From NCBI RefSeq assembly GCF_003967515.1, contig NZ_BIFQ01000001.1, positions 2,108,001-2,172,000 of the forward strand: a DNA stretch of 64,000 bases, written 5' to 3'. This DNA is from Dictyobacter aurantiacus. Lineage in GTDB: Bacteria > Chloroflexota > Ktedonobacteria > Ktedonobacterales > Ktedonobacteraceae. The position numbers were made by a program, and so were the translations under genes. Below are positions 34,461 to 43,439 of the stretch, piece after piece (the stretch's first letter is position 1; the number at the start of each line of letters is the position of its first letter). Below the pieces are notes generated by a model. The model was not told the origin of the DNA. It worked only from the letters and a program-made list of their open reading frames with translations, and ran no database searches.

Positions 34461-34605
34461 TGGGGACCGCAGAGGGCTAACCCTCTGCTTAAATTAACCC
34501 ACGAGGGGCACCCTTGACGCTCATGAGAAAATACAAGCAAGAAAGAGCAGATATCCTCTCAAGGCAAATTGTGCTCGCTGTTACCAACCCACTTTAGAGA
34601 AATGC

Positions 34606-35787
34606 ATGTCATCATTCAACTTTACAATTGAGGCTGAGTGTCCGGAAACATGGGCGCGCGCCGGCACTATTCAGACCCCACATGGGACGATTCAAACTCC
34701 TATTTTTATGCCTGTTGGGACGCAGGCAACCGTCAAAAGCGTGGCCCCGGAAGAGCTGCACGCGGCTGGCGCCCAGATTATCCTCTCCAATACCTACCAT
34801 TTGATGCTGCGACCCGGCTCGGCCCTGATCGATTCCTTTGGTGGCCTGCATTCGTTTATGCAGTGGCATGGCCCCATACTGACCGATAGCGGTGGCTTCC
34901 AGGTCTGGAGCCTGGGTCATCTGCGCAAATTAAATGAGGATGGGGTGGTATTCAAGTCGCATATCGATGGATCGCTGCACACCCTGACCCCTGAGCGTGT
35001 GATGCAGATCGAGGCCGAAATCGGCGCGGACATCATCCTGCCGCTCGATATCTGCGCTCCTTATCCGTGCAGTCCCAAAGAGGCACGCAAAGCGATGGAG
35101 TGGACTCATCGCTGGGAGGAGCGCGCCCTGGTAGAGAAGGAGAAGCAGCGGCCTGAGCAGACGCTATTCGGCATCGTGCAGGGTGCCTTTGAGCCTGATC
35201 TGCGCGCGGAAAGCGCCCGGGTGATCGGCAATATGCCGTTTAAGGGTCTCTCGATCGGCGGCCTCTCGGTCGGCGAGCCAAAGGAGGAGATGTGGGGGAT
35301 GCTGAAGCACGTAACCCCGAATTTGCCGCGCGACAAGCCACGCCACCTGCTGGGAGTCGGCTCTCCAGAGGACCTGGTGGTCGGCGTGGGCCTGGGCATG
35401 GATATGTTTGATTGCGTGCTGCCAACACGCGTGGCGCGCCACGGCGGTCTCTTTACCCGTGATGGTCGCGTCAGCATCAAGGGGGCACGCTTTCGCACCG
35501 CCAGAGGTCCCATTGAAGAGGGATGCGACTGCTACACCTGCCAGCACTATAGCGCGGCCTACGTCAATCACCTGGCACGGGCCGAAGAGCAGCTATATTT
35601 CCGCCTGGGCAGTATCCACAATATTCGCTTTATGCTCCGCCTGGCCGGTCAGCTGCGACAGTCGATCATTGATGGAACCTATCCCGCCTTTCGCGATGAA
35701 TTTCTGGCCCGCTATGTACCGGCGTCAGAAAAGGTGCGCGAGGCGCAGCGTGAAAAATGGAAAGAGGCTCGCGATAAGCGCGCGTAA
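34606..35787 (+). CDS. tgt: tRNA-guanine transglycosylase
   Basis: Exchanges the wobble guanine (G34) of GUN-anticodon tRNAs for preQ1 or queuine. 393 residues, family length. Seen: the LSNTYHL segment, catalytic Asp in LTDSGGFQVWS, the GIVQG and GGLSVGEP motifs, second catalytic Asp in MDMFDCVLPTR and the zinc site CDCYTCQHYSAAYVNHL. The bacterial preQ1-type Cys is present near 158 in the LDICAPYPC segment region. The ribosome site is weak. No queA neighbour; a PTPS/QueD-family gene lies 30 kb away. Confidence 0.92.
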   Translation: MSSFNFTIEAECPETWARAGTIQTPHGTIQTPIFMPVGTQATVKSVAPEELHAAGAQIILSNTYHLMLRPGSALIDSFGGLHSFMQWHGPILTDSGGFQVWSLGHLRKLNEDGVVFKSHIDGSLHTLTPERVMQIEAEIGADIILPLDICAPYPCSPKEARKAMEWTHRWEERALVEKEKQRPEQTLFGIVQGAFEPDLRAESARVIGNMPFKGLSIGGLSVGEPKEEMWGMLKHVTPNLPRDKPRHLLGVGSPEDLVVGVGLGMDMFDCVLPTRVARHGGLFTRDGRVSIKGARFRTARGPIEEGCDCYTCQHYSAAYVNHLARAEEQLYFRLGSIHNIRFMLRLAGQLRQSIIDGTYPAFRDEFLARYVPASEKVREAQREKWKEARDKRA

Positions 35788-35846
35788 ATGTGCTGGCGCG
35801 AATGGGCGTGCCGACGAGCGAGCTTTTTAACAGGAAGCAAATGTTT

Positions 35847-36668
35847 ATGCAGACAACCCCATATCGTTTTGTGAATACAGGCGTTCAGGATGCCGCTTTA
35901 AATATGGCGATCGATGAAGCGATCCTGCTTCACTATCTACGTGGAGACGCGCCCCCTACCCTGCGCGCCTTTCGCTGGAATCGTCCGGCGATTTCACTGG
36001 GACGTTTCCAGAACGTTGAGCGTGAGATCGAGCAGGAATACTGTGAAGAGCACGGGATCGCCCTGGTGCGCCGCCCCACCGGAGGGCGCGCGGTCTACCA
36101 CCGTGGCGAGTTTACGTATAGCATTGTGATCGGGAAGCGCGAAGGGGTACCGTCCGGGGTAGTCGCGGCCTATGCCTATCTCTTACAGGGATTGCAGGCC
36201 GCCCTCCGTCTGCTGGGCGTACAGGCCGAAATCAGCGATGAGCACGTCAGTAAGAATCCTTCAGCGGCCTGCTTCGCCTCATCTACTCAGGCTGATCTCA
36301 CCAGCAATGGATTTAAGCTGGTGGGCAGCGCCCAGGTCTGGAAAGAGGATGCGCTGCTCCAGCAGGGTTCGCTACCGCTTGAGGATCGCGCGGCCGAGTT
36401 CTTTAACACGCTGCGCTATCCCGATGCGCGAGCACGCGAAGAGGCACTGCACATCTATAACCAGAAGACCACCCCGTTGCACACATTCGCGCCCCAGGCC
36501 AGTTGGGATGATGCCGCGCAGGCATTCCGCCAGGGCTTCAGTACGTTTTTGCAGCATGACCTGCCCGAAAGCGAACTCAGCGCCTCTGAATGGGAACTGG
36601 CGCGTCAGCTGGTGGAGGAGAAATACAGCAAGCTCGACTGGCGTCAGGAACGCATCTCGCTCTCGTAA
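35847..36668 (+). CDS. lipoate-protein ligase A / octanoyltransferase family protein
   Basis: About 273 residues. Attaches lipoate or octanoate to E2/H proteins of 2-oxoacid dehydrogenases and glycine cleavage. Seen: the NMAIDEAIL start, LGRFQNVE, RRPTGGRAVYH and the catalytic Lys in FKLVGSAQVWKEDALLQQGS, which is close to LipM-type octanoyltransferases. The ATG at 35847 is best spaced from 'aggaag'; 35841 is possible. It follows tgt by 59 bases and may be cotranscribed. LipM and LplA cannot be separated from sequence alone. Confidence 0.85.
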   Translation: MQTTPYRFVNTGVQDAALNMAIDEAILLHYLRGDAPPTLRAFRWNRPAISLGRFQNVEREIEQEYCEEHGIALVRRPTGGRAVYHRGEFTYSIVIGKREGVPSGVVAAYAYLLQGLQAALRLLGVQAEISDEHVSKNPSAACFASSTQADLTSNGFKLVGSAQVWKEDALLQQGSLPLEDRAAEFFNTLRYPDARAREEALHIYNQKTTPLHTFAPQASWDDAAQAFRQGFSTFLQHDLPESELSASEWELARQLVEEKYSKLDWRQERISLS

Positions 36669-36671
36669 CCC

Positions 36672-36760
36672 GCAGGCTAAAGCGGGAGGTGCAGGAGGGC
36701 GGCCGGCCCTCCTGCCGGGGTGTGGGGACACCCCGGCAGGGAAGACCCTGCACCCCTGGT
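36672..36760. repeat. family A repeat after the lipoate gene
   Basis: 'gcgggaggtgcaggagggcg' leads into 'ccctcctgccggggtgtgggg' and then 'acaccccggcagg...ccctgcacccc'. It shares words with 34298-34460 and 48505-48690, and sits four bases after the stop codon, so it may also act as a terminator. Confidence 0.7.
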
Positions 36761-37063
36761 TTTGGGAGCTTTTTCAAAAGTTCGGGATGACTCATAAAGA
36801 GGACAATGAAAAAGCCCTGCCATAGAAACTGACACATTGCGCGTAGATGGTATGTGATGTACAATGAGCAAACATACACGTAGTTATGTTTTTTAACTTT
36901 TTGAGTGGGTGCATATAACCATCTTCATCTATCTCTAGAAAAGCACGGCATAACAGCAGGGAGACACTACCTCACCAGTACTGGAACACCGGAGGTGGAC
37001 CCGCAAAGGCTGATTGTCCATCTATCGAGCGAGAACAGTCATTTAAGTAAGGAGTATCTGGGC
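36761..37063. other. upstream region of the GlcG-type gene
   Basis: About 300 bases. The frame of the next gene remains open here but begins with GTG codons lacking ribosome sites, and the translated sequence has no family resemblance. The gene start is better placed at 37064. No clear promoter pair. Confidence 0.4.
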
Positions 37064-37798
37064 GTGAATATATCTATCGAGATGGCCCGCAAAGCTCTGG
37101 AGGCTTGCAAACAGCGAGCCAGAGAACTGCGTAGTCCGGTAAGCATCGCCATTGTCGATGCCGGAGGGCACCTCGTCTTATTTGAACGCATGATGGCACC
37201 ATATGGTTTTGCGACCAGCGATATCTCTATCGCCAAAGCCCACACAGCGGTGATGTTTAATCAATCGACCGACGATGTGGCCCAGTGGGGAGCTGCGATC
37301 CCAGGTTTCGCGTCTAGCCTGACCGGTATGACCAATGGCAAGTTTATCATGGCGGCGGGTGGCTGGCCTCTGCGCGTCAACGGCATAACCATTGGTGGCG
37401 TTGGCGTTAGCGGCGGAAATGCCCCTGGAAGAGATGATGAGATTGCCCGTGCCGCCCTTGCCATCATAGAATCCAGCGCGCCTCCCGTGAAAGCGGCCCC
37501 GGCGAATATGCCACAGCCGCAACCACTCTATGTCAATCCATCAGCAGCCACCGCCCCCTACTCACAGCCACTCTACGCGCAGGGACCACTCTATCCTCCG
37601 GACAACGGAAAAATTGGAGCCCCCGGCGCGGACGTGGCATCAGCCAGAGATAGAGAGAAAAGCTCCAGCTACAATGAGTATCGAGAGAAACCAGCGGAGC
37701 CTTCCTCGGCCACCACAAACGAGTACAACTCTTATCAGTCATCCAGTTATAATTCAGCTAACCCACCAGAGGTGGACCATCCAGGAGACCAAGCATGA
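37064..37798 (+). CDS. GlcG/HbpS family protein with Tyr/Pro-rich tail
   Basis: 244 residues. The GTG at 37064 lies nine bases after 'aaggag' and begins exactly where family members start (VNISIEMARKALEACKQRA). Conserved segments: PVSIAIVDAGGHLVLFERM, SISIAKAHTA-like helix, and the GGWPLRVNGITIGGVGVSGG loop. HbpS members bind haem; others are of unknown role. After ~145 a low-complexity tail rich in Pro, Tyr, Ser and Asn follows, unlike plain GlcG proteins. Its stop overlaps the next ATG (ATGA at 37795-37798). Confidence 0.8.
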   Translation: MNISIEMARKALEACKQRARELRSPVSIAIVDAGGHLVLFERMMAPYGFATSDISIAKAHTAVMFNQSTDDVAQWGAAIPGFASSLTGMTNGKFIMAAGGWPLRVNGITIGGVGVSGGNAPGRDDEIARAALAIIESSAPPVKAAPANMPQPQPLYVNPSAATAPYSQPLYAQGPLYPPDNGKIGAPGADVASARDREKSSSYNEYREKPAEPSSATTNEYNSYQSSSYNSANPPEVDHPGDQA

Positions 37799-38574
37799 GT
37801 CAGAATTACAATACCGTTGCTAAAAGACCCCGCCGCACCCGCGTGCCGCGCAACCGACCAGTTCTGGTCACCGGTAGCGAGACACAGGAAGAGACATCCG
37901 CTCCTACGACCGAAGACCTGACGCTGGATACGACACCAGCTGTGGAAACAGAGGTAGCCAGCGAGCCAGCGGCACCTTCCCGGCGGTTGCCACGCCTCCC
38001 CAAATTTTTCTCAAAAGTTGAGCAGAGCGAACAGGATGGTCCTGCCAACAAAGACGGCGTGGTTGAGGCACGCATGGCTCGGGCGAAGAAGAATATGAAT
38101 CCCAAGGCCGCCATTACCAAGGCAGAAGAGGCCACGGCAGCGAAGGAAAAGCCAGCCGCCACCAAAGCGCCAACCCGTCCATCCCTGTTTAAGCCACGCC
38201 ACTTCATCGGCATGGTTATCTACCTGATCGGTGCCAACTTTTTGCTGCCGCTGGAGCATACGTTCGCGGTCAATGCACACATCGAACGAGTCGTTTTCAC
38301 GCTGCCCTTTGGCAATCTGCCATTGACAACGTCCTTCTTGATCAACATTTTGACCCTGATCATCTTGCTGTATGCACTGGTGGCCTTCGACCTGTTGCCG
38401 AATGGTAAGCAGTTCGCCAGCAGCCAGGCGCAAGCCGGAAAATCCAAAAGCGGCACCAGCTCGCAGGGTCCCCGCACCCCGAAGGTCGCGCCCCCCACGG
38501 TACGCCAGGGCGTTAAAGGTGCCAATGATGACCTCTACCAGGCCTACCGCACCAGCCAGCGCAAAAAACGTTAA
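37795..38574 (+). CDS. two-helix membrane protein, unknown function
   Basis: 259 residues. A basic, disordered N-terminal half rich in Arg, Thr, Glu and Ala (residues ~1-135), two hydrophobic segments at ~141-158 and ~180-205 (LINILTLIILLYALVAFDLL), and a Gly/Ser/Lys tail. It is translationally coupled to the GlcG-type gene by an ATGA overlap. No family recognised. The pair may form a membrane-tethered unit (inference). Confidence 0.65.
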   Translation: MSQNYNTVAKRPRRTRVPRNRPVLVTGSETQEETSAPTTEDLTLDTTPAVETEVASEPAAPSRRLPRLPKFFSKVEQSEQDGPANKDGVVEARMARAKKNMNPKAAITKAEEATAAKEKPAATKAPTRPSLFKPRHFIGMVIYLIGANFLLPLEHTFAVNAHIERVVFTLPFGNLPLTTSFLINILTLIILLYALVAFDLLPNGKQFASSQAQAGKSKSGTSSQGPRTPKVAPPTVRQGVKGANDDLYQAYRTSQRKKR

Positions 38575-38630
38575 AAAACACAAAAAAGGAATATGCCCCT
38601 CGTGAGGGGCATATTCCTTTTTTGTGTTTT
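38575..38630. terminator. 27-bp perfect palindrome between convergent genes
   Basis: Arms 38575-38601 and 38604-38630 are exact reverse complements with a 2-base spacer. Starts directly after the unknown membrane gene and ends 7 bases before the mannosidase stop. A-rich and T-rich outer arms suit bidirectional termination. Confidence 0.85.
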
Positions 38631-38636
38631 CTTGTG

Positions 38637-41105
38637 TTATTTGTCGAGCCAGCGCACCTGAATGGGTTGATTACCAAGGCCGGAGGCGGTGATGGTTTGT
38701 GGATCACCAGGGACGATATCCAGCATATTATCGCTCCATTTAACCTCTGCACCGGCATCCAGCCAGACGCCTTTAGCTGGGCGCGTGGCACTGACGCGGA
38801 TGTGCTGGTCATCGAGCCGCACAATATTCACTTGAGGATCGGGCAGGGTCAGGTATTTGTAGGGCTCAGACCATAAGCTGGCGCGAGCAACCACTACGCC
38901 ATCCCGCCACAGACGTGCCTGCACAATCTCCTGGTCCTTTTGCGCCTGCTGGATTATATCTAGCTCGCTGGAACGATTGCCAGTCAGGGTAACGCTGCGG
39001 CGCTGCTCGGAGAGCACCTCTCCCGCCAGAGTGACTGTGCGCAGCTCCAGTTCCAACTGGATATCAGCGGCATCCCCATTGACAGCCCAGATCGCGATGC
39101 TATCGGAAGACTGGCGATGCAGACCAACGACCAGAGGTGCCAGTTCACGCGCCACGCTATAGTACGCAGGCTTGATGCGCAGCTGGTAATCGACCAGCGC
39201 CCAGCTCATCACCGGATAACAATCGTTCAACTGCCAGACCAGGGCGCCGGACGTATATTCGCGGCCCGGACCCTGCCAGAGGCGGCGCCAGCCACGAATC
39301 GCGGCGCTCAGAGCCTCGGATTGCACGAACTGGGTCGCGTACACCTGGCCCTCCAGGTCGGCGGGCACGCGTACGTTGTTCACCAGGTACGGCGCCATCA
39401 GACCAGGACCGCCATCTGCCTTGTTGTGATAGTCCAGCGTGCGACTCTGCGGATAGAGCTCTTCAGCTGGTGCAAACTCCCGAATGGTCTCCAGAACGGG
39501 AAACGCCTGCATGCCAAACTCACTAATGAAGCGGCCAGCCAGCTTTGGATAATCCTGATAGGGCAATCCACCATGCCAGACACTCCAAACGTGGATGTCT
39601 CCGACGGTTGGATCGGATGAGCGCTCCCCACCATAGGGGCTACCAGGCCAGTAAGGACGGGTCGAATCCAGATCAGCGCAGACCGCTGGCAGTAACTGCT
39701 CATAGATTGCCCGTGCCGGGAACTGCGTCTGCTCAAAATGGTCGGTGATCTGTGGATCTGACACGCCCCGGCTCTCGGCAATTGCATAGTCCTCGTTATT
39801 GCCAGACCAGAGCACGATGCTGGGATGGTGGCGCAGCTGACGCACGGCAGATTCAGCCTCGGCGCGCACGCTCTGCTGGAACTCCTCGTGGGCGGGATAG
39901 AGGCCACAGGCAAACATGAAATCCTGCCAGACCAGCAGGCCAAGCTCATCGCAGAGCTCATAGAAGGCCGGATCTTCATAAATGCCGCCACCCCAGACGC
40001 GCAGCATGTTCTGATTGCCATCGACCGCCAGTTGCAACCAGCGCCGATAGCGCTCGCGACTGATACGCGGCATAAACGAATCGGCGGGAATCCAGTTGGA
40101 GCCACCACAGAAAATAGGGGTATTATTGATCTCAAAATAAAAGCTGGTGCCGGGCGCGTCCTGCAAGGTATGCTGCACCAGGCGCAGACGGCGCAGGCCC
40201 AGGCGCAACTCATGGCGATCCGCCTCTCCTCTGGGACCGCGCAGCGTTGTCACCAGGCGATACAGCGGCTGCTGACCATGGGTATGAGGCCACCACAGCT
40301 CGGGTCTCTGCACCTCCAGCTGCGTCTCCACGCTCTTTTCACCACGTAAGGTCTGCGTTTTTTCCGCCACCAGCTCGCCAGAAGGCGCGTACAGGGCCAC
40401 ATGCACCTCTTGTACGCTGTCCGCCGCCCTCTCCTCAACCTCTATCTTCACCGGCAGCAGCGCGCTGGCCAGGTCATCAGCCACCTCATAGGGACAGTGC
40501 ACATCGGCCACGCGGGCGCTATACGCCTCCAGGCGCACCGCGCGCCATAGACCGGCCGTCATAAAGACCGGACCCCAATCCCAGCCGTAGTGGTACTGGG
40601 CTTTGCGCACGTAGAGACGGCTGGAATCACCGTTCCATAGTGGCAGTTTGCCATATTGTTCTTCCAGATGCTGCCCCCACAGCAATGCCGATTCAAAGAC
40701 TATATGCAAATCATTTGAACCGATGCGCACCTGTGACTTGATGGAGACGCGCTGCGGCACAAACATATTATTACTCTTCAATATTTGCACGCCGTTGAGC
40801 CAGACGGTCGCATAGGTGTCCAGCCCATCAAAGCAAAGGTCCAGTTCGGCCTGCGATAGCTCAGCGGCCGTGATCTCAAAGGTTGTGCGATACAGCCAAT
40901 CGCGCTCGCCTATCCACTGGAGTTGCTGCTCGTTTAAACCGTAGAAGGGCTCGGGTATCTGTCCCGCCGCCAGGAGGTCCAGGTGTACGGCGCCGGGCAC
41001 GCTGGCCGGTAACCAGTCCTTCTCGGTTGCGAAATCTGTGTTTAACTCAACATCAGGAACTCGTTGTTTAAATTGCCAGTTGTTCGTAAGATCTCTATAT
41101 TCCAC
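38637..41105 (-). CDS. beta-mannosidase-like glycoside hydrolase family 2
   Basis: 822 residues, usual for GH2 beta-mannosidases, which remove terminal beta-mannose. The N-terminal sugar-binding domain has VPGAVHLDLLAAGQIPEPFY and DWLYRTTFEI; a jelly-roll and Ig-like region follow. The barrel carries CGGSNWIPAD, NMLRVWGGGIYE, the acid/base Glu in WSGNNED and the nucleophile Glu in FISEFGMQAFP. No signal peptide, so it is probably cytosolic and acts on imported oligosaccharides. It stands alone. Start at 41105. Confidence 0.9.
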   Translation of the reverse strand: MEYRDLTNNWQFKQRVPDVELNTDFATEKDWLPASVPGAVHLDLLAAGQIPEPFYGLNEQQLQWIGERDWLYRTTFEITAAELSQAELDLCFDGLDTYATVWLNGVQILKSNNMFVPQRVSIKSQVRIGSNDLHIVFESALLWGQHLEEQYGKLPLWNGDSSRLYVRKAQYHYGWDWGPVFMTAGLWRAVRLEAYSARVADVHCPYEVADDLASALLPVKIEVEERAADSVQEVHVALYAPSGELVAEKTQTLRGEKSVETQLEVQRPELWWPHTHGQQPLYRLVTTLRGPRGEADRHELRLGLRRLRLVQHTLQDAPGTSFYFEINNTPIFCGGSNWIPADSFMPRISRERYRRWLQLAVDGNQNMLRVWGGGIYEDPAFYELCDELGLLVWQDFMFACGLYPAHEEFQQSVRAEAESAVRQLRHHPSIVLWSGNNEDYAIAESRGVSDPQITDHFEQTQFPARAIYEQLLPAVCADLDSTRPYWPGSPYGGERSSDPTVGDIHVWSVWHGGLPYQDYPKLAGRFISEFGMQAFPVLETIREFAPAEELYPQSRTLDYHNKADGGPGLMAPYLVNNVRVPADLEGQVYATQFVQSEALSAAIRGWRRLWQGPGREYTSGALVWQLNDCYPVMSWALVDYQLRIKPAYYSVARELAPLVVGLHRQSSDSIAIWAVNGDAADIQLELELRTVTLAGEVLSEQRRSVTLTGNRSSELDIIQQAQKDQEIVQARLWRDGVVVARASLWSEPYKYLTLPDPQVNIVRLDDQHIRVSATRPAKGVWLDAGAEVKWSDNMLDIVPGDPQTITASGLGNQPIQVRWLDK

Positions 41106-41245
41106 TGTTCTACTTTCCTTTTAGCAACATTGCCAGCATATCCATATTGCACAGCATAACAGGAATAAAGCGCCTCTGCAACGTCTATTAATGTTCACTT
41201 AGTATTCATTTTTACCATCAAATAGCCAAACTGTACGCATCCCCC

Positions 41246-41275
41246 TTGACACGAGGATAGAAAGCTCCGTATAAT
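41246..41275 (+). promoter_or_regulatory. consensus sigma-70 promoter of the aro leader
   Basis: TTGACA (41246-41251) and TATAAT (41270-41275), both perfect, with an 18-bp spacer. Transcription would start near 41282, about 67 nt before the leader ORF and about 258 nt before the DAHP synthase start. Confidence 0.9.
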
Positions 41276-41348
41276 CAGTACAAGGACTACAGCAGGCAGA
41301 CGTAGTGTAGCCAGTCCCGTTAAAGTAAACAGAAGCGGAAATAATCAT

Positions 41349-41414
41349 ATGCTCAGCCAACACATAAAATTCGCACAATCCAGCTTTTATTATTGGTTTA
41401 GCCCTCCAGCATGA
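41349..41414 (+). CDS. aromatic-rich leader peptide (21 codons)
   Basis: ATG at 41349, TGA at 41412-41414. Codons 13-17 read Phe-Tyr-Tyr-Trp-Phe, with a further Phe at codon 8; Trp and Tyr are rare in random short ORFs. The end of the ORF (codons 19-21) forms the left arm of the stem at 41404-41411. It lies between a consensus promoter and an intrinsic terminator ahead of the first enzyme of aromatic amino acid synthesis. This is the arrangement of trp/phe-type attenuator peptides. The ribosome site (agcgga) is modest. Confidence 0.72.
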   Translation: MLSQHIKFAQSSFYYWFSPPA

Positions 41415-41490
41415 TGGTGGGCCCTTTGGGCTGAGCAAAAATAACCCACCAGCGTGCTGGAGAAGCAGAGGAAAAGTCCTCTGCTTTTTT
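41404..41490 (+). promoter_or_regulatory. attenuator: nested stems plus Rho-independent terminator
   Basis: CTCCAGCA (41404-41411) pairs with TGCTGGAG (41455-41462), enclosing TGGTGGG (41415-41421) with CCCACCA (41445-41451) and an inner GCCC/GGGC hairpin. Directly after, AGCAGAGGA (41464-41472) and TCCTCTGCT (41477-41485) with a loop of four and a T-run form an intrinsic terminator. TGCTCAGCC at the leader start (41350-41358) can also pair with GGCTGAGCA (41429-41437). A ribosome stalled on the Tyr-Tyr-Trp codons would cover the left arm of the outer stem. Whether that favours read-through is inference. Confidence 0.75.
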
Positions 41491-41539
41491 GTTTTCCAAA
41501 ATTGTCCTGTTTGTTTCGGTTGAAGAAAGGGTTCCAGAA

Positions 41540-42604
41540 ATGATCATTACCATCCGCCAGGAGACCAGTGGTGAATCTAGAGCACAGCTCATGGCGCTGT
41601 TATGTAGAATTACCGGCAGCCAACGTCCGATTACGACGACGCAGATGCGCGATCGAGAGGTCATTGCCATTGATTCGGCATTAGTTGACGCACAGGCACA
41701 GGTAGCACTACAAGCTCAGAGCGCCGTTGAGCAGATCTATTCCCCCAAAACCCCGTACCAGTTAGCCAGCCGATCCTTCCAGACAGAAAATACCAGCATT
41801 ACTATCGGTTCCAACAGCGATTGCACCCCCATAACAATAGGTGGGAACTCCGCGCGCCCTGTCATCATGGCTGGCCCTTGCGCCGTTGAGAACAGGGAGC
41901 AACTCATTACGACCGCACAAGCGGTCAAGCGTGCAGGAGCGCAGGTTTTGCGAGGAGGGGCCTTCAAACCGCGTACATCACCATACCAGTTCCAGGGCCT
42001 GGGGATAGAAGGACTGCACCTGCTGGCCGAAGCCCGCACTCTGACCGGGCTGCCAGTTATCACCGAGGTAATGGAGCCAGGTATGGTGGAAACGGTTGCG
42101 CAATACGCGGATGTCTTACAGATTGGAGCGCGTAACGTTCAGAATTTTCCTCTTTTGTCGGCTGCCGGTCACCACAGCAAAAAGTTGCCGGTACTCTTGA
42201 AGCGTGGCCTCTCCTCTACTATTGATGAGTGGCTGCTCGCCGCCGAATACATCATTGCCGCGGGCAATCCAAACGTGATCTTGTGCGAACGTGGTATTCG
42301 TAGCTATGATCCCCAGACCCGCAACGTCCTCGATTTATCCTGCGTCCCCTTGCTTCACCAGTTGACACACCTGCCGATTATTGTAGATCCCAGCCATTCC
42401 ACCGGTCGGCGCGAACTCGTGCCCATTATGTCTCGTGCCAGCATCGCAGCCGAAGCGCAAGGCCTTATTATCGAAGTTCATCCTGATCCTGATACCGCGC
42501 TCTGCGATGGCAAACAATCGATTACGCCGGAACAACTGGAAAAAATCGTGCGCGAAACGGCCCTGCTCGCCACCATGATGCGAGGGGAGGTCTCCGTCGC
42601 CTGA
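41540..42604 (+). CDS. aroF: 3-deoxy-7-phosphoheptulonate (DAHP) synthase, AroF type
   Basis: Joins phosphoenolpyruvate and erythrose-4-phosphate, the first step of the shikimate pathway. 354 residues from the ATG at 41540, eight bases after 'aagaaaggg'. Residues ~1-70 ([18 protein letters not shown]) form the ferredoxin-like regulatory domain of the AroF type. The barrel has [71 protein letters not shown] and [12 protein letters not shown]. The N-terminal domain in relatives mediates inhibition by Tyr or Phe. It is preceded by the aromatic leader and attenuator. Confidence 0.93.
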   Translation: MIITIRQETSGESRAQLMALLCRITGSQRPITTTQMRDREVIAIDSALVDAQAQVALQAQSAVEQIYSPKTPYQLASRSFQTENTSITIGSNSDCTPITIGGNSARPVIMAGPCAVENREQLITTAQAVKRAGAQVLRGGAFKPRTSPYQFQGLGIEGLHLLAEARTLTGLPVITEVMEPGMVETVAQYADVLQIGARNVQNFPLLSAAGHHSKKLPVLLKRGLSSTIDEWLLAAEYIIAAGNPNVILCERGIRSYDPQTRNVLDLSCVPLLHQLTHLPIIVDPSHSTGRRELVPIMSRASIAAEAQGLIIEVHPDPDTALCDGKQSITPEQLEKIVRETALLATMMRGEVSVA

Positions 42605-42666
42605 GCTCATATGAGCGTCAACAGCTAGTAATGCCCACTCGACTATCGACGCTTGATCCAGTGTTA

Positions 42667-42675
42667 TGATATACT
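42667..42675 (+). promoter_or_regulatory. extended -10 promoter of the ANTAR regulator
   Basis: TGATATACT at 42667-42675 resembles the recurring TGATATAAT. A TTGATC lies too close (11 bp) to serve as its -35 box. 68 bases before the ANTAR gene. Confidence 0.4.
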
Positions 42676-42742
42676 CTTTGTACGTAGAAGGAGTATTTTA
42701 CGAGATGGGTGGGGACTAGACCAAAGGCTTTGAGGAGACACT

Positions 42743-43315
42743 ATGCCAACACGAATTATTATTGCTGATGACGAAGCCATTCAGCGCATGGATCTAAAGG
42801 ATGTGCTGACAAAACAGGGCTATCTTGTCATCGGGGAAGCTGGCGATGGCCAGAGCGCGGTAAACCTGGCTCGTGAGCTGCGACCGGACCTGGTCATCAT
42901 GGACATACGTATGCCCGATATGGACGGCATTGCCGCCGCCGAAACTCTCACACAGGAAAAGATTGCACCAGTGTTGTTGCTCACTGCCTTCGGAGACCAG
43001 CAGTTGGTGGAACGTGCGAAGGAGGCAGGGGTGGTAAACTATATTGTGAAACCACTGCGTGAGAGTGAGGTTGCTCCGGCAATTGAGGTCACGCTGGCCC
43101 GCTATAGCGAGTATCGCGCGATTGAGGATGAGAACCGCACGCTCTCCGAGAAACTGGAGACCCGTAAGGTTGTCGAGCGAGCGAAAGGCTTACTGATGGA
43201 GAAGCAGGGCCTCTCGGAACAGGAAGCGTTCCGTAAGATCCAGAAGGCCAGCATGAACAACCGCAAGTCGATGCGCGAGGTAGCGGAAGCTATTTTGCTC
43301 ACAAACGAGATGTAA
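42743..43315 (+). CDS. ANTAR-domain response regulator
   Basis: 190 residues. The receiver domain (~1-120) has acidic D10-E11, phosphoacceptor D54 (LVIMDIRMPDMDG) and K103 in VKPLRES. A coiled linker leads to the ANTAR RNA-binding domain (~135-190: VVERAKGLLMEKQGLSEQEA, then MNNRKSMREVAEAI). ANTAR proteins bind paired hexanucleotide loops in mRNA and prevent termination. Its cognate kinase is not adjacent. It lies just after aroF but has its own promoter. A link to the aro attenuator is attractive but there is no ANTAR-type loop pair there that I can see. Confidence 0.9.
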   Translation: MPTRIIIADDEAIQRMDLKDVLTKQGYLVIGEAGDGQSAVNLARELRPDLVIMDIRMPDMDGIAAAETLTQEKIAPVLLLTAFGDQQLVERAKEAGVVNYIVKPLRESEVAPAIEVTLARYSEYRAIEDENRTLSEKLETRKVVERAKGLLMEKQGLSEQEAFRKIQKASMNNRKSMREVAEAILLTNEM

Positions 43316-43439
43316 AGCAGGATAAGAGGATGTGGCAATGCGGCTACATCCTTCTTTGTTATATCGTACGCTCGAATGAGCCGCTGCCCGCCGGGCAGCC
43401 TATCTGACTGCAGAAAAAGCTAGCAAGAAACAAAAGTCG

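Noticed and set aside
34295..34540. 81-residue ORF on the minus strand
   Set aside because: It lies inside the family A repeat; its composition reflects the repeat and it has no ribosome site or family resemblance.
41489..41539. Upstream TTG start for aroF
   Set aside because: The extension begins within the terminator T-run; the ATG at 41540 has a well-spaced ribosome site and begins the known domain.
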